A stretch of 46,457 nt of DNA from DATCJU01 sp036562635. Lineage in GTDB: Bacteria > Actinomycetota > Actinomycetes > Mycobacteriales > Pseudonocardiaceae. The position numbers were made by a program, and so were the translations under genes. The stretch covers positions 1-46,457 of the forward strand of contig DATCJU010000058.1 in NCBI GenBank assembly GCA_036562635.1, written 5' to 3'. The notes under the pieces are model-generated. The model ran no database searches. It was not told the DNA's origin and saw only the letters and a list, made by a program, of their open reading frames with translations. Shown piece after piece: positions 10,852 to 19,925 of the stretch (positions are counted from its first letter, which is position 1; each line of letters opens with the position of its first letter).

Positions 10852-11240
10852 GGCGCCGTCTCGACCGGAACGCTAGGACGACCTCCCTCCGCCCCTCGGC
10901 GCACAGCAGGGAGCCGTACACCTGACGATCACCGGCTGCAGCGCCGGACGCGACACGATGTCGAGTCCGAACCGGCCGAGCGGGGATTCCTCCGCCCACC
11001 ACCGCAGCAGTCGGCGCACCGACGCGGGCCAGGACGACGTCCGAGAACCCACTCCCACCCCCGTCATCGCTGATACACAACAGGAAACGGAAACATCACA
11101 GTAGCATCACGAACACGTCATGACAGGTACAGACTGCTCGGAAGCCCTGGCCACAGCAAGCTCTGGTTCGTGTGAATCGACCTCATCCGAGTGGCCCTAG
11201 ACATCACTCTTCGTAATCATCCCCATCATCCCGTCCCGGC

Positions 11241-11930
11241 TCACCGTCGACCGGTGGCGGTGAGCACCACAGCCGCACACACCACCAGTCCCGCGGTGGC
11301 CAGCACCCCCGAACACACCGCGAGCGTCGTGCCGGTGGTCACCACGTCGTCCAACAGCACCACCGGGGTACCCGCCGGAGGCAGACGACCGGCGCGCAAC
11401 CGGACCCGGCCGGCAAGATTCGCCACACGCGCCACGCGGCCCAGGCCGACCGAGTCGGACACCCCCGGCTCCAGACGCAACACCGGGGCCACAGCCGCCG
11501 GACGTCCGGCCGCCGCCAGCTCCGCCGCACACCGACGGGCCAGACGCAACACGTGATCACCGCCCCGGGCGCGGGCCGCCGCCCGACGCGACGGCACCGG
11601 TACCAGCCACCAGGTGCCGTCCGGACCGGCCCGGGCGCCGGGAAGACGAGGCAGCACCCCGGCCAGGCTGCGTCCCAGGGGACGGGCCAGGCCTCGCCGT
11701 CCCCGTTCCTTGTAGGCGAGCACCGCAGCCCGGGCCGGCCCCCGATGCGCGCCCAGTGCGTAGACCGGAGGGCCGTGGGCCAACAGCGGCCGGGCCACCG
11801 CCTCCGGCCGGGCCAGGTACGACGCACAACAGGCGCACCACAGCGTGCCCGGCGTCCCGCATCCAGCGCAGTGTGCGGGCAGGACCAGGTCGAGCAACGC
11901 GGACAGCGACGACGAGGCAACAGCGGTCAC
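11241..11930 (-). CDS. ComF-family phosphoribosyltransferase-like protein
   Basis: A 229-residue protein with an N-terminal zinc-ribbon (CAGCGTPGTLWCACC, about residues 22-36) and a type I PRTase domain carrying the PRPP loop VVLLDDVVTTGTTL near 190-205. ComF proteins act in DNA uptake or DNA-processing steps in other bacteria; in actinobacteria the role is unproven. The GTG at 11928-11930 is chosen because the zinc-ribbon follows about 20 residues later; a frame open to 12011 adds 27 unconserved residues. It follows lpqB on the same strand after 196 bases, as in M. tuberculosis (Rv3242c, from memory). Confidence 0.88.
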   Translation of the reverse strand: MTAVASSSLSALLDLVLPAHCAGCGTPGTLWCACCASYLARPEAVARPLLAHGPPVYALGAHRGPARAAVLAYKERGRRGLARPLGRSLAGVLPRLPGARAGPDGTWWLVPVPSRRAAARARGGDHVLRLARRCAAELAAAGRPAAVAPVLRLEPGVSDSVGLGRVARVANLAGRVRLRAGRLPPAGTPVVLLDDVVTTGTTLAVCSGVLATAGLVVCAAVVLTATGRR

Positions 11931-12126
11931 GGGGCCAGCCTGTCCCGTTCCCGCCCCTCGGCAGGCCCTTCCCGGGAAAACGGCCACCGTGGTCCACCCG
12001 CCCGGCTGCACTTCTCCGCATCAGGGCCACCCGGAGACAGCGGGCACCACAGGGCGCCGTCGCCCGCACATCCCGGTGCACCGACAACCCGACGCACCGG
12101 CCGCGACCGGTGGAAGACGTTCCGGA

Positions 12127-13920
12127 TCAGCCCGGGTAGAACGGCACGGATCCCGGCCCGAAGCGCCCGGCGTGCAGGTTCCAGTACTCGGTGTCGTCCG
12201 GGGTGGTCCACAGTCCCCTGCTGTCCGCCACCACGACCGGACGTCCCGGCGCCGCAGCCACCACGGTCACCGGCGGAGTGAGGTTCTCCGTCGGGTAGCC
12301 CTGCCAGTCCTTGCCGTCCACCGACACCCGCAGCACGGGCAGGGTGTTGCTGCTCGTGCCCACCAACAGCAGCGCGGCACTGCGCCAGTCCACCGAGGTC
12401 ACCTGCTTCTGCAGCGCGCCGGGCAGCAACTGGCGGACGTTCGTCACGCTCGCGTCGGTCCCGTCGTCGACGACGCTGCCCACCCAGAGCTGGCCGTCCA
12501 CCACGGCGGCCACCCGTACCCCGTCCCGGGACAGCCGCAGCTCGGTGATCTCACCCCGGTCGGTCAGCTCGGCCGCGTTCACGGTCCTGGTGGTCCATCC
12601 ACCCCGACCGTCCGCGAACACGCTGACCACCTTCGTGCCGTCCGCCACCGTCCACACCTCGCCGGCGTTGCGATCGGAGCCCCCGCTGCTCCGCCAGGAC
12701 GGGCGGGTCAACCGCTCGGCCTGCAGCGACACCTCCTGCAGCGCCTCCCCGTAGTTGCCCACCCGAAGCTGGGGTCCCGCCGCGCCCGTGGTGACCGCGG
12801 CCAACTTCCGGCCGTCCGCGGACAACGCGGCGGACAGGATCGAGTAGTCACCCCGTCCCGCCGGCCCCGGGACCTCCTTGCCCTGCTCCATCGAGTACAG
12901 CCGTCCCCCGGCCACCACGAGTCCGGGCAGGTCCGCCGGCAGGGTGTGTTCGCCGAGGTAGGAGAGGAAGTCGGAGGGACGCCACGCCTCCTGACCGCTC
13001 AGCAGCGGGACGTTGTCGCTGAGCAGCCGCACCCGGCTGTTCGTCACCGGTTGGAGCGAGAGGACGATCTGCGCCGCCATGAGCTGCCGCCGCTGCGGCG
13101 GCTGGTCGTCCACCCCGGTCAGGTCGACCACCAGGGCACCGTCCGGTGCCTCCGCGACGTTCGTCCGGATGTCCGCCTTCTCCGGGATCGCCGTGCGCAC
13201 CGCGCCCTCCAGGGCGAAGGAGGGCCCGCGCAGCAGCATGTCCACCACCACGTTGGGCTGCGCGGTCGCCGGCTGGTTCTGCACGTACCGCAGGTCCGGG
13301 ACCAGGCTCTCCCGGTCCGGGTGCAGGAAGTAGATCGGAACCTGGGTGTAGTTCTGGCTGAACGAGCTGTACGTCAGGATCGCGGCCCCGGGCGGCTCGG
13401 AGATCCGCCACTCACCGTCCAGCTTCCGCAGCTGCAGCTCCAGCTCGACCTCACCGGACTCCGGGACGAACGTGTGGTCCGGGGCCAGGCGACCGACCCG
13501 CCGGCCACGCAGCGTCACGGTGACGCTGCCGTCGGCGTTCGCTCCCGTCTCGAAGGTCCCCGAGTACACCGTGTCGAAGCCGTCGGCGATGACGGTGACC
13601 GGCGAGGGGTTCCACTGGTCGGCCGTCTCCGGGACCAGGTACTGCCGGGCCGCCGCGTACTCGTTGACCGGGTTGCCGTTGGCCTCGACGAACTTGCGGA
13701 CCAGGGTCAGCGGATCACTGCCCCGGGGCGGCTGCAACGGTGGATCGGGGGACCGGTCGCGCACCACGTCCCGTGCGGGCTTCGGCTCGGAGCTCTCGGG
13801 GATGCTCGCGCAGCCCGCCAGGGTGGCCACCACGGCCAACAGCACCGGGAGGACACGGCTCCCGCGCCTGCGGCGACGTCCCGCAGGACGGGCAGGGGCA
13901 GCGGGAACGGTCCCGTTCAC
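12127..13920 (-). CDS. lpqB: Lipoprotein LpqB, MtrAB-associated
   Basis: A 597-residue secreted lipoprotein. It has a basic N-terminus (RRRRR), a hydrophobic segment and the lipobox TLAGC with lipidated Cys37, then a GerMN domain (around NVVVDMLLRGPSFALEGAV) and a C-terminal beta-propeller-like domain. LpqB is known to interact with the extracytoplasmic part of the MtrB sensor kinase and to modulate MtrA phosphorylation. The GTG at 13918-13920 has GGGAG 5 bases upstream and overlaps the mtrB stop by 4 bases, so the two are translationally coupled. Confidence 0.95.
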   Translation of the reverse strand: MNGTVPAAPARPAGRRRRRGSRVLPVLLAVVATLAGCASIPESSEPKPARDVVRDRSPDPPLQPPRGSDPLTLVRKFVEANGNPVNEYAAARQYLVPETADQWNPSPVTVIADGFDTVYSGTFETGANADGSVTVTLRGRRVGRLAPDHTFVPESGEVELELQLRKLDGEWRISEPPGAAILTYSSFSQNYTQVPIYFLHPDRESLVPDLRYVQNQPATAQPNVVVDMLLRGPSFALEGAVRTAIPEKADIRTNVAEAPDGALVVDLTGVDDQPPQRRQLMAAQIVLSLQPVTNSRVRLLSDNVPLLSGQEAWRPSDFLSYLGEHTLPADLPGLVVAGGRLYSMEQGKEVPGPAGRGDYSILSAALSADGRKLAAVTTGAAGPQLRVGNYGEALQEVSLQAERLTRPSWRSSGGSDRNAGEVWTVADGTKVVSVFADGRGGWTTRTVNAAELTDRGEITELRLSRDGVRVAAVVDGQLWVGSVVDDGTDASVTNVRQLLPGALQKQVTSVDWRSAALLLVGTSSNTLPVLRVSVDGKDWQGYPTENLTPPVTVVAAAPGRPVVVADSRGLWTTPDDTEYWNLHAGRFGPGSVPFYPG

Positions 13921-15647
13921 TCCGTCTCCCTTCCCGGATCGCTGACGACCGACGACACGGGCGACACCGTTCTCGACCGGTGCGCGTCGTCCCGCGGGTG
14001 GTGTGCCTGCGTGGCCCCCGCGTAACGCGGCGGCGTGGGCAACGGCAACGGACTGGCCTCCAGCGGCTGCCCCTGCCGCCGGGGCAGGGTCAGCCGGAAG
14101 CACGCCCCGGCACCGGGCTCACCCCAGGCCTCCAACCAGCCGCCGTGCAGCCGAGCGTCCTCCAGGCTGATCGACAGGCCCAGCCCGGTGCCACCGGTCC
14201 TGCGGTTCCGGGACGGGTCGGCGCGCCAGAACCGGTTGAACACCAGCTCCTCCTCGCCCGGACGCAGGCCCACACCGTAGTCCCGCACCGCCACGGCGAC
14301 CGCGTCGGCGTTGCCGGCCACCCACACCTCGACCGGTTTGCCGTCCCCGTGGTCGATCGCGTTGGCGAGCAGGTTGCGCAGGATCCGTTCCACCCGCCGC
14401 GGGTCGAACTCGACGTCGAGCTCCTCGTCCGGCAGCAGCAGCTCGAGCGTCACGCCGGCCTTGTTCGCGATCGGGCGCAACGACTCGGCCACCCTGCGGA
14501 CCACGCCCCGGATGTCGGCCACCTCGGCGGCCAGGTCCGCCACCCCCGCGTCCAACCGGCTGATCTCCAGCAGGTCGGCCAGCAGCGCCTCGAACCGGTC
14601 CAGCTCGTCGACCAGCAGCTCGGTGGACCGGGCCAGGCCCTGCGGGAACTGTTCCCGGGAGGCGTGCAGCACGTCGGCGGCCATGCGGACCGTGGTCAGC
14701 GGGGTGCGCAGCTCGTGGGACACGTCCGAGGTGAACTGCCGCTGGAGCTGCCCGAACTCCTCCAGCTGGTTGATCTGCCGCTGGATACTGGCGGCCATCT
14801 CGTTGAAGGCCTCCGCCAACCGCGCGACGTCGTCCTCGCCCACCACGGGCATGCGTTCGTCCAACTGACCGTCGGCGAACCGCTCGGCGACCTCGGCGGC
14901 CTGCCGGACCGGACGCACGACCTGACGGGTCACCAGGTTCGCGATGGCGGCGAGCAGGAACAGCAGCACCAGGCCGACCACCACCAGGGTGTTCTGCACC
15001 AGCCTGACCGTGCGTTCCTCCGCGTCCAGCGGGAACAGCAGGTACATCTGCAGCGGGCGGCCCGCGCTGCGCACCTGGATGCCGACCGCCAGCACCGGGG
15101 AACGCTCGGCGCCGGCACGTTCCACCGTCGTGTACTGGACGGCGAACTCACCGTTCTCGACCATCTGCCGCAGGCCCGCCGGGACGTTGCCGAAGGGGCC
15201 CACGTGCGGCGGGGTCGTCCCGGAGCGCACGGCACGCCCGTCGGCCAGCACCGGTTCGAACGCACCGGCACTGGCCTCGGCCGGTTGCTCGCTGCTCGGG
15301 GTGGAGAGCCGGTTCAGCGCGCTGGTGAGCCGGTTGACCAGGTTGTCCGCGTCCGGATTGACGGCGACCAGCTCACGCTGGACGATCCTGGCGCTCGACT
15401 CGGTCTGCACGATCGCGGCTTCCTCCTTGGAGGCGAGCAGCCGCTCGGTGATCTCGGTCTGCAGCACCATTCCCAGCACGAACACCACGGCCGAGGACAG
15501 GGCGAGGGTGCTCACCACCACACGCAGCTGCAGCGATCTGCGCCACAGCGTGCCGAAGGCAGCCCAGCGCCGCCTGGCCTGCAGGGCCAGGCGGCTCGAC
15601 CATCGCGCAAGTGCTCGGACGTACCGGGCTCGGGAACTGGTCAACAC
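13917..15647 (-). CDS. mtrB: Sensor histidine kinase MtrB
   Basis: A 576-residue membrane kinase of the essential MtrAB system controlling cell division and envelope genes. TM1 is near 40-62 (VVVSTLALSSAVVFVLGMVL), then an extracellular domain to about 205, and TM2 near 218-240, followed by HAMP, HisKA with phospho-acceptor His311 in FTSDVSHELRTPLTT, and HATPase_c with LLANAIDHG, DYGVGL and GTGLGLSIS. A low-complexity tail of about 60 residues follows the kinase core. GTG start at 15645-15647. It is 26 bases downstream of mtrA and coupled to lpqB. Confidence 0.97.
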   Translation of the reverse strand: MLTSSRARYVRALARWSSRLALQARRRWAAFGTLWRRSLQLRVVVSTLALSSAVVFVLGMVLQTEITERLLASKEEAAIVQTESSARIVQRELVAVNPDADNLVNRLTSALNRLSTPSSEQPAEASAGAFEPVLADGRAVRSGTTPPHVGPFGNVPAGLRQMVENGEFAVQYTTVERAGAERSPVLAVGIQVRSAGRPLQMYLLFPLDAEERTVRLVQNTLVVVGLVLLFLLAAIANLVTRQVVRPVRQAAEVAERFADGQLDERMPVVGEDDVARLAEAFNEMAASIQRQINQLEEFGQLQRQFTSDVSHELRTPLTTVRMAADVLHASREQFPQGLARSTELLVDELDRFEALLADLLEISRLDAGVADLAAEVADIRGVVRRVAESLRPIANKAGVTLELLLPDEELDVEFDPRRVERILRNLLANAIDHGDGKPVEVWVAGNADAVAVAVRDYGVGLRPGEEELVFNRFWRADPSRNRRTGGTGLGLSISLEDARLHGGWLEAWGEPGAGACFRLTLPRRQGQPLEASPLPLPTPPRYAGATQAHHPRDDAHRSRTVSPVSSVVSDPGRETE

Positions 15648-15673
15648 GGTGTTTCGTCAGCGGAGGGTGCCGA

Positions 15674-16360
15674 TCACGGGGGACCGGCCTTGTAGCCGAC
15701 CCCACGCACGGTGAGCACCACCTCCGGGTGCTCGGGGTCCTTCTCGACCTTGGAACGCAGTCGCTGCACGTGCACGTTGACCAGGCGGGTGTCCGCGGCG
15801 TGGCGGTAACCCCAGACCTGCTCCAGCAGAACCTCCCTGGTGAACACCTGACGCGGCTTGCGTGCCAGGGCCACCAGCAGGTCGAACTCCAGCGGAGTGA
15901 GCTGGATGACCTTCCCGTCCCGGGTGACCTCGTGGCCGGGCACGTCGATGGTGAGGTCCCCGATGGTGAGGATCTCGGCCGGCTCCGAGTCGGTGCGCCG
16001 CAGCCGCGCCCGGATACGAGCCACCAGCTCCTTGGGCTTGAACGGCTTGACGACGTAGTCGTCCGCGCCGGACTCCAGGCCGAGCACCACGTCCACGGTG
16101 TCGCTCTTGGCCGTGAGCATGACGATCGGCACCCCGGACTCCGCCCGGATCGCCTTGCAGACGTCGATGCCGTTCATGCCCGGCAGCATCAGGTCGAGCA
16201 GCACGAGATCCGGCTTGAGCTCGCGCAGTGCCGGCAGCGCACGCGTACCGTCGCCGACCACCGCGGTGTCGAAGCCCTCACCCCGGAGCACGATGGTGAG
16301 CATCTCGGCCAGGGCGGGGTCATCGTCCACCACGAGAATGCGCGCCTTCATACCCCACAT
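15674..16360 (-). CDS. mtrA: Response regulator MtrA
   Basis: A 228-residue OmpR-family regulator. The receiver domain has the acidic pocket VVDDD (11-15) and phospho-acceptor Asp56 in LVLLDLMLPG, MLTAKSD and KPFKPKELVARI; the winged-helix domain ends VRGVGYKAGPP. The ATG at 16358-16360 (MWGMKARILVVDDD) gives the same length and N-terminal spacing as the M. tuberculosis protein (228 residues, from memory), so it is preferred over the ATG at 16349-16351. An in-frame GTG at 16457-16459 with a strong GGAGGAGG in front would add 33 residues. Confidence 0.96.
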   Translation of the reverse strand: MWGMKARILVVDDDPALAEMLTIVLRGEGFDTAVVGDGTRALPALRELKPDLVLLDLMLPGMNGIDVCKAIRAESGVPIVMLTAKSDTVDVVLGLESGADDYVVKPFKPKELVARIRARLRRTDSEPAEILTIGDLTIDVPGHEVTRDGKVIQLTPLEFDLLVALARKPRQVFTREVLLEQVWGYRHAADTRLVNVHVQRLRSKVEKDPEHPEVVLTVRGVGYKAGPP

Positions 16361-16738
16361 GGTCGCATCACCCGCAGGTCGTTCGCGCACCCCCCGGCCG
16401 ATGGCGCCGTTCACCCGCCGGGAGGCCCTGCCTCCGGCCTCCTGCCGCACCCTGTTCACACAGCCTCCTCCCATACCCCACCCCTGGGTTACTTCTGAGA
16501 CCGTGAACCGACTCGCCCGCGTTACGCAACCAGGTTATCGTTGAAATCTGAACGAATCTGCGTCGTCACGGGTGATCACGACGAGTGCCCACCGATTCCC
16601 CCGAAGCGGTGGTCCCACATACAGCCACACCCGACGCCGACCACGCCCCGACACCGGTCACGTCGGCGACACTCCCGACCGGACAGCCCGGCGGACACCC
16701 TCACCGGGCCGGGCCACACCGCCAGGGCCACCGGACCG
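16361..16738. other. mtrA upstream region
   Basis: A 378-base gap holding the mtrA promoter (minus strand). It contains three GTTAC/GTTAT-type elements on the plus strand (16489, 16521 and 16534), reminiscent of direct-repeat boxes described for MtrA and so possible autoregulation, though the spacing does not match any consensus I can state firmly. It also contains the strong GGAGGAGG at 16464-16472. The part from 16570 to 16738 shows nothing. Confidence 0.4.
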
Positions 16739-17305
16739 TCACCCGGCGACCCTCCGACCGAGGAAGGCCATCAGGCGGGTCGTGGGATCCGCGTCGGGCG
16801 GAGCCGGTTGCTCGGGACCGAACGTCCTCGGCCCCCGCAGACGCTCGGGCGGAAGCCGGCGGACGAACCCGTCGATCCAGGCCACCACGTCGTCGGGCAA
16901 CCGGACCTCACGCCCCAACGCCCGCCCCAGGTCCCAGGTGTGCAGGAACAGGTCCATCGCCGGGAAGGACAACGAGAACGCGACCGTGTGCCGACCGAGC
17001 ACGGTGTCCCTCTCCTCGGAGAGGTCGACCCCGACGAGCAGCTCCCGCACCCGACCCGCCACGTCCTCCCACGCGGCCACCGGGTCACCGTCCACCTCGG
17101 CCGGCGCCAGCGAACCGGCGAGCGCCCCACCGTCGAGGACGGACCGCGCGATGCCCAGCACGCCGACGACGTGCCCCACCAGTTCACGCACGTTCCACCC
17201 CTCGCAGGGCGTGGCGGCGTTCCACTCGTCACCGGTGACACGGCGCACGGCGTCACCGAAGAAGTCGAGCCCCCGGTCGACGAGGGAACGGATGTCGTCA
17301 CTCAT
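16739..17305 (-). CDS. TIGR03086-type DinB-fold metal-binding protein
   Basis: A 188-residue four-helix-bundle protein. It has TPCEGWNVRELVGHVVGVL (about 32-50; GW..RELV.H is the family signature with the first metal His) and AMDLFLHTWDLGRALG (about 115-130; the second His motif H-x-WDL). Members are mycothiol-dependent or maleylpyruvate-isomerase-like enzymes; the reaction here is unknown. The ATG at 17303-17305 has no Shine-Dalgarno, but a TAGCGT -10 hexamer ends 6 bases before it, indicating a leaderless mRNA. Confidence 0.85.
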   Translation of the reverse strand: MSDDIRSLVDRGLDFFGDAVRRVTGDEWNAATPCEGWNVRELVGHVVGVLGIARSVLDGGALAGSLAPAEVDGDPVAAWEDVAGRVRELLVGVDLSEERDTVLGRHTVAFSLSFPAMDLFLHTWDLGRALGREVRLPDDVVAWIDGFVRRLPPERLRGPRTFGPEQPAPPDADPTTRLMAFLGRRVAG

Positions 17306-17311
17306 GCCGAA

Positions 17312-17317
17312 ACGCTA
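17312..17317 (-). promoter_or_regulatory. -10 element for a leaderless start
   Basis: TAGCGT (minus strand) fits TANNNT and ends 6 bases before the ATG of the DinB-fold gene, which lacks a ribosome binding site. No clear -35 is seen. Confidence 0.5.
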
Positions 17318-17382
17318 ACGAAACCAGCCGACAGTCCCGGCGGGATCCGCGGCGGCCACGCAATCCCGGAGGGTGATCCATG

Positions 17383-18024
17383 TCACAGGATGAGGTCGTC
17401 CAGCAGGGCGACGGCGTCCACCGTGGACATTCCGTCCACCACGTGCCACGGAGCGAGCCATCCACGCGCCGCCAACCCGTCGTAGACCGCGGCGCACCGT
17501 GCCTGCAACGCCTCGTCCCGCTCGAACGCGTCCCGACCCCGGTCCGCCTCGGTGCGCTCCCGGTGAGCGGCACGGGCCGCGGCGACCTCCACCGGCACCC
17601 GCAACAGCACGTGCGCGTCCGGCACGGGCAGCCCGAACCGGTCCACCTCCAGCTCGTACACCCAGCGCACGAACTCCCCGTCCGCGTCCTGCCCCAGGCG
17701 TGCGGCACCGTAGGCCGCGTTCGAGGCGACGTACCGGTCGAGCAGGACCACGTCGTGGGCCTCCAGTTCCGCCCGCAGTCCCGCGGCGGCGTCCCTGCGG
17801 TCCAGGGCGTACAGCACCGCCATCCCGTACACCGAGTCGACCAGATCGCCCAGCTCACCGCGCAACGCCGCACGGACCAGGTCCGCGTGCACGTCGGTCC
17901 CGTAGCGCGGGAAGGCACGGCGCACCAGGCTGCGGCCGCGCTCGGCCAACACCGCGGCCAGCGCGTCGGTCAGCGTGCGCTTGCCCGCACCGTCCAGTCC
18001 CTCGATGACGATCAGGCGCCCCAC
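17383..18024 (-). CDS. tmk: Thymidylate kinase
   Basis: A 213-residue dTMP kinase that makes dTDP for DNA synthesis. The P-loop is GLDGAGKRT (9-17); FPRYGTDV carries the phosphate-contact Arg; LLDRYVASNAAYGAARL is the DRYxxSxxAYQ-type motif; the LID region follows around 145-165. It resembles the mycobacterial enzyme in P-loop and SNAAY motif. GTG start at 18022-18024; TACCGT lies 8 bases upstream, so the mRNA may be nearly leaderless. The position between mtrA and sahH matches M. tuberculosis. Confidence 0.95.
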   Translation of the reverse strand: MGRLIVIEGLDGAGKRTLTDALAAVLAERGRSLVRRAFPRYGTDVHADLVRAALRGELGDLVDSVYGMAVLYALDRRDAAAGLRAELEAHDVVLLDRYVASNAAYGAARLGQDADGEFVRWVYELEVDRFGLPVPDAHVLLRVPVEVAAARAAHRERTEADRGRDAFERDEALQARCAAVYDGLAARGWLAPWHVVDGMSTVDAVALLDDLIL

Positions 18025-18088
18025 GCCCGAAGACGGTATCCGCCCGCCCGTACCCGTCCGCCGCCGGTCCTCGCCCGGGAAGAGACGA

Positions 18089-18132
18089 ACCCCCGGCCCG
18101 GTCGTCGAGGGGACGACGGCCGGACCGGGGGT
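18089..18132 (-). terminator. Terminator after sahH
   Basis: ACCCCCGG.CCGG..GTCGTC pairs with GACGACGGCCGGACCGGGGGT with one mismatch and a small bulge. It starts 19 bases past the sahH stop and has no T-tract. Confidence 0.7.
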
Positions 18133-18150
18133 CGCGCGAAGTGTGCCCGC

Positions 18151-19614
<1,464 letters not shown>

Positions 19615-19925
19615 CCGCGATCCTCCACGTGCTCGGTTACCCCCCCGGACACTACCGCCCAACCCGAACGGCACCCAGCTCGCCACCAGCTGCGCTCGAG
19701 AGCGGCTCGTGCCGGAGGACGTTCCGCGCCGGACCTGCCGGAACACGGCGGACACCACCCCCACGAACCCGCCCGGGAACACGGCCGACGACCGGCTTCG
19801 ATCGACTCGCCGGAGGGATCCGCCCCTCTTTTCGGGGCGAGTGGCGGAAGATAACCGGTGTCCTCCGCGTCACGCGCGAGGGCCGCCCGCTCACCCGAGG
19901 TGACCGAGAGCCCCAGGAGGCAGCC
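19615..19925. other. Divergent promoter region of ahcY and the membrane hydrolase
   Basis: A 311-base gap. Toward ahcY, TAGTGT (19649-19654, minus strand) could be a -10. Toward the plus-strand gene, a hairpin CGCCCC-TCTTTTC-GGGGCG (19821-19839) stands just upstream of GATAAC. No small gene is credible. Confidence 0.45.

Larger units (their letters stand above)
10401..11240. other. 840-base noncoding gap upstream of hpf
   Basis: No open frame here shows the codon bias of the neighbours, and the stretch is more AT-rich than surrounding genes, especially 10600-10680 and 11060-11220. It holds the hpf promoter, an inverted repeat at 10570-10597 and the structured element at 10670-10851. The part from 10880 to 11240 shows nothing recognisable; a degraded gene cannot be excluded. 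Confidence 0.6.

Noticed and set aside
10470..11080. Several 80-145-codon frames in the hpf-comF gap
   Set aside because: Arg/Pro/Ser-rich translations, no motif and no ribosome binding site; base composition differs from coding neighbours.
11931..12011. 27-residue N-terminal extension of the ComF protein
   Set aside because: The extension is unconserved in character and would precede the zinc ribbon by nearly 50 residues; the GTG at 11930 is a better start.
11845..14025. Long plus-strand frame across comF/lpqB
   Set aside because: It covers the opposite strand of well-supported genes and shows no domain or ribosome binding site.
19615..19720. SAH riboswitch upstream of ahcY
   Set aside because: The leader lacks the conserved core segments of that RNA that I would expect to see.
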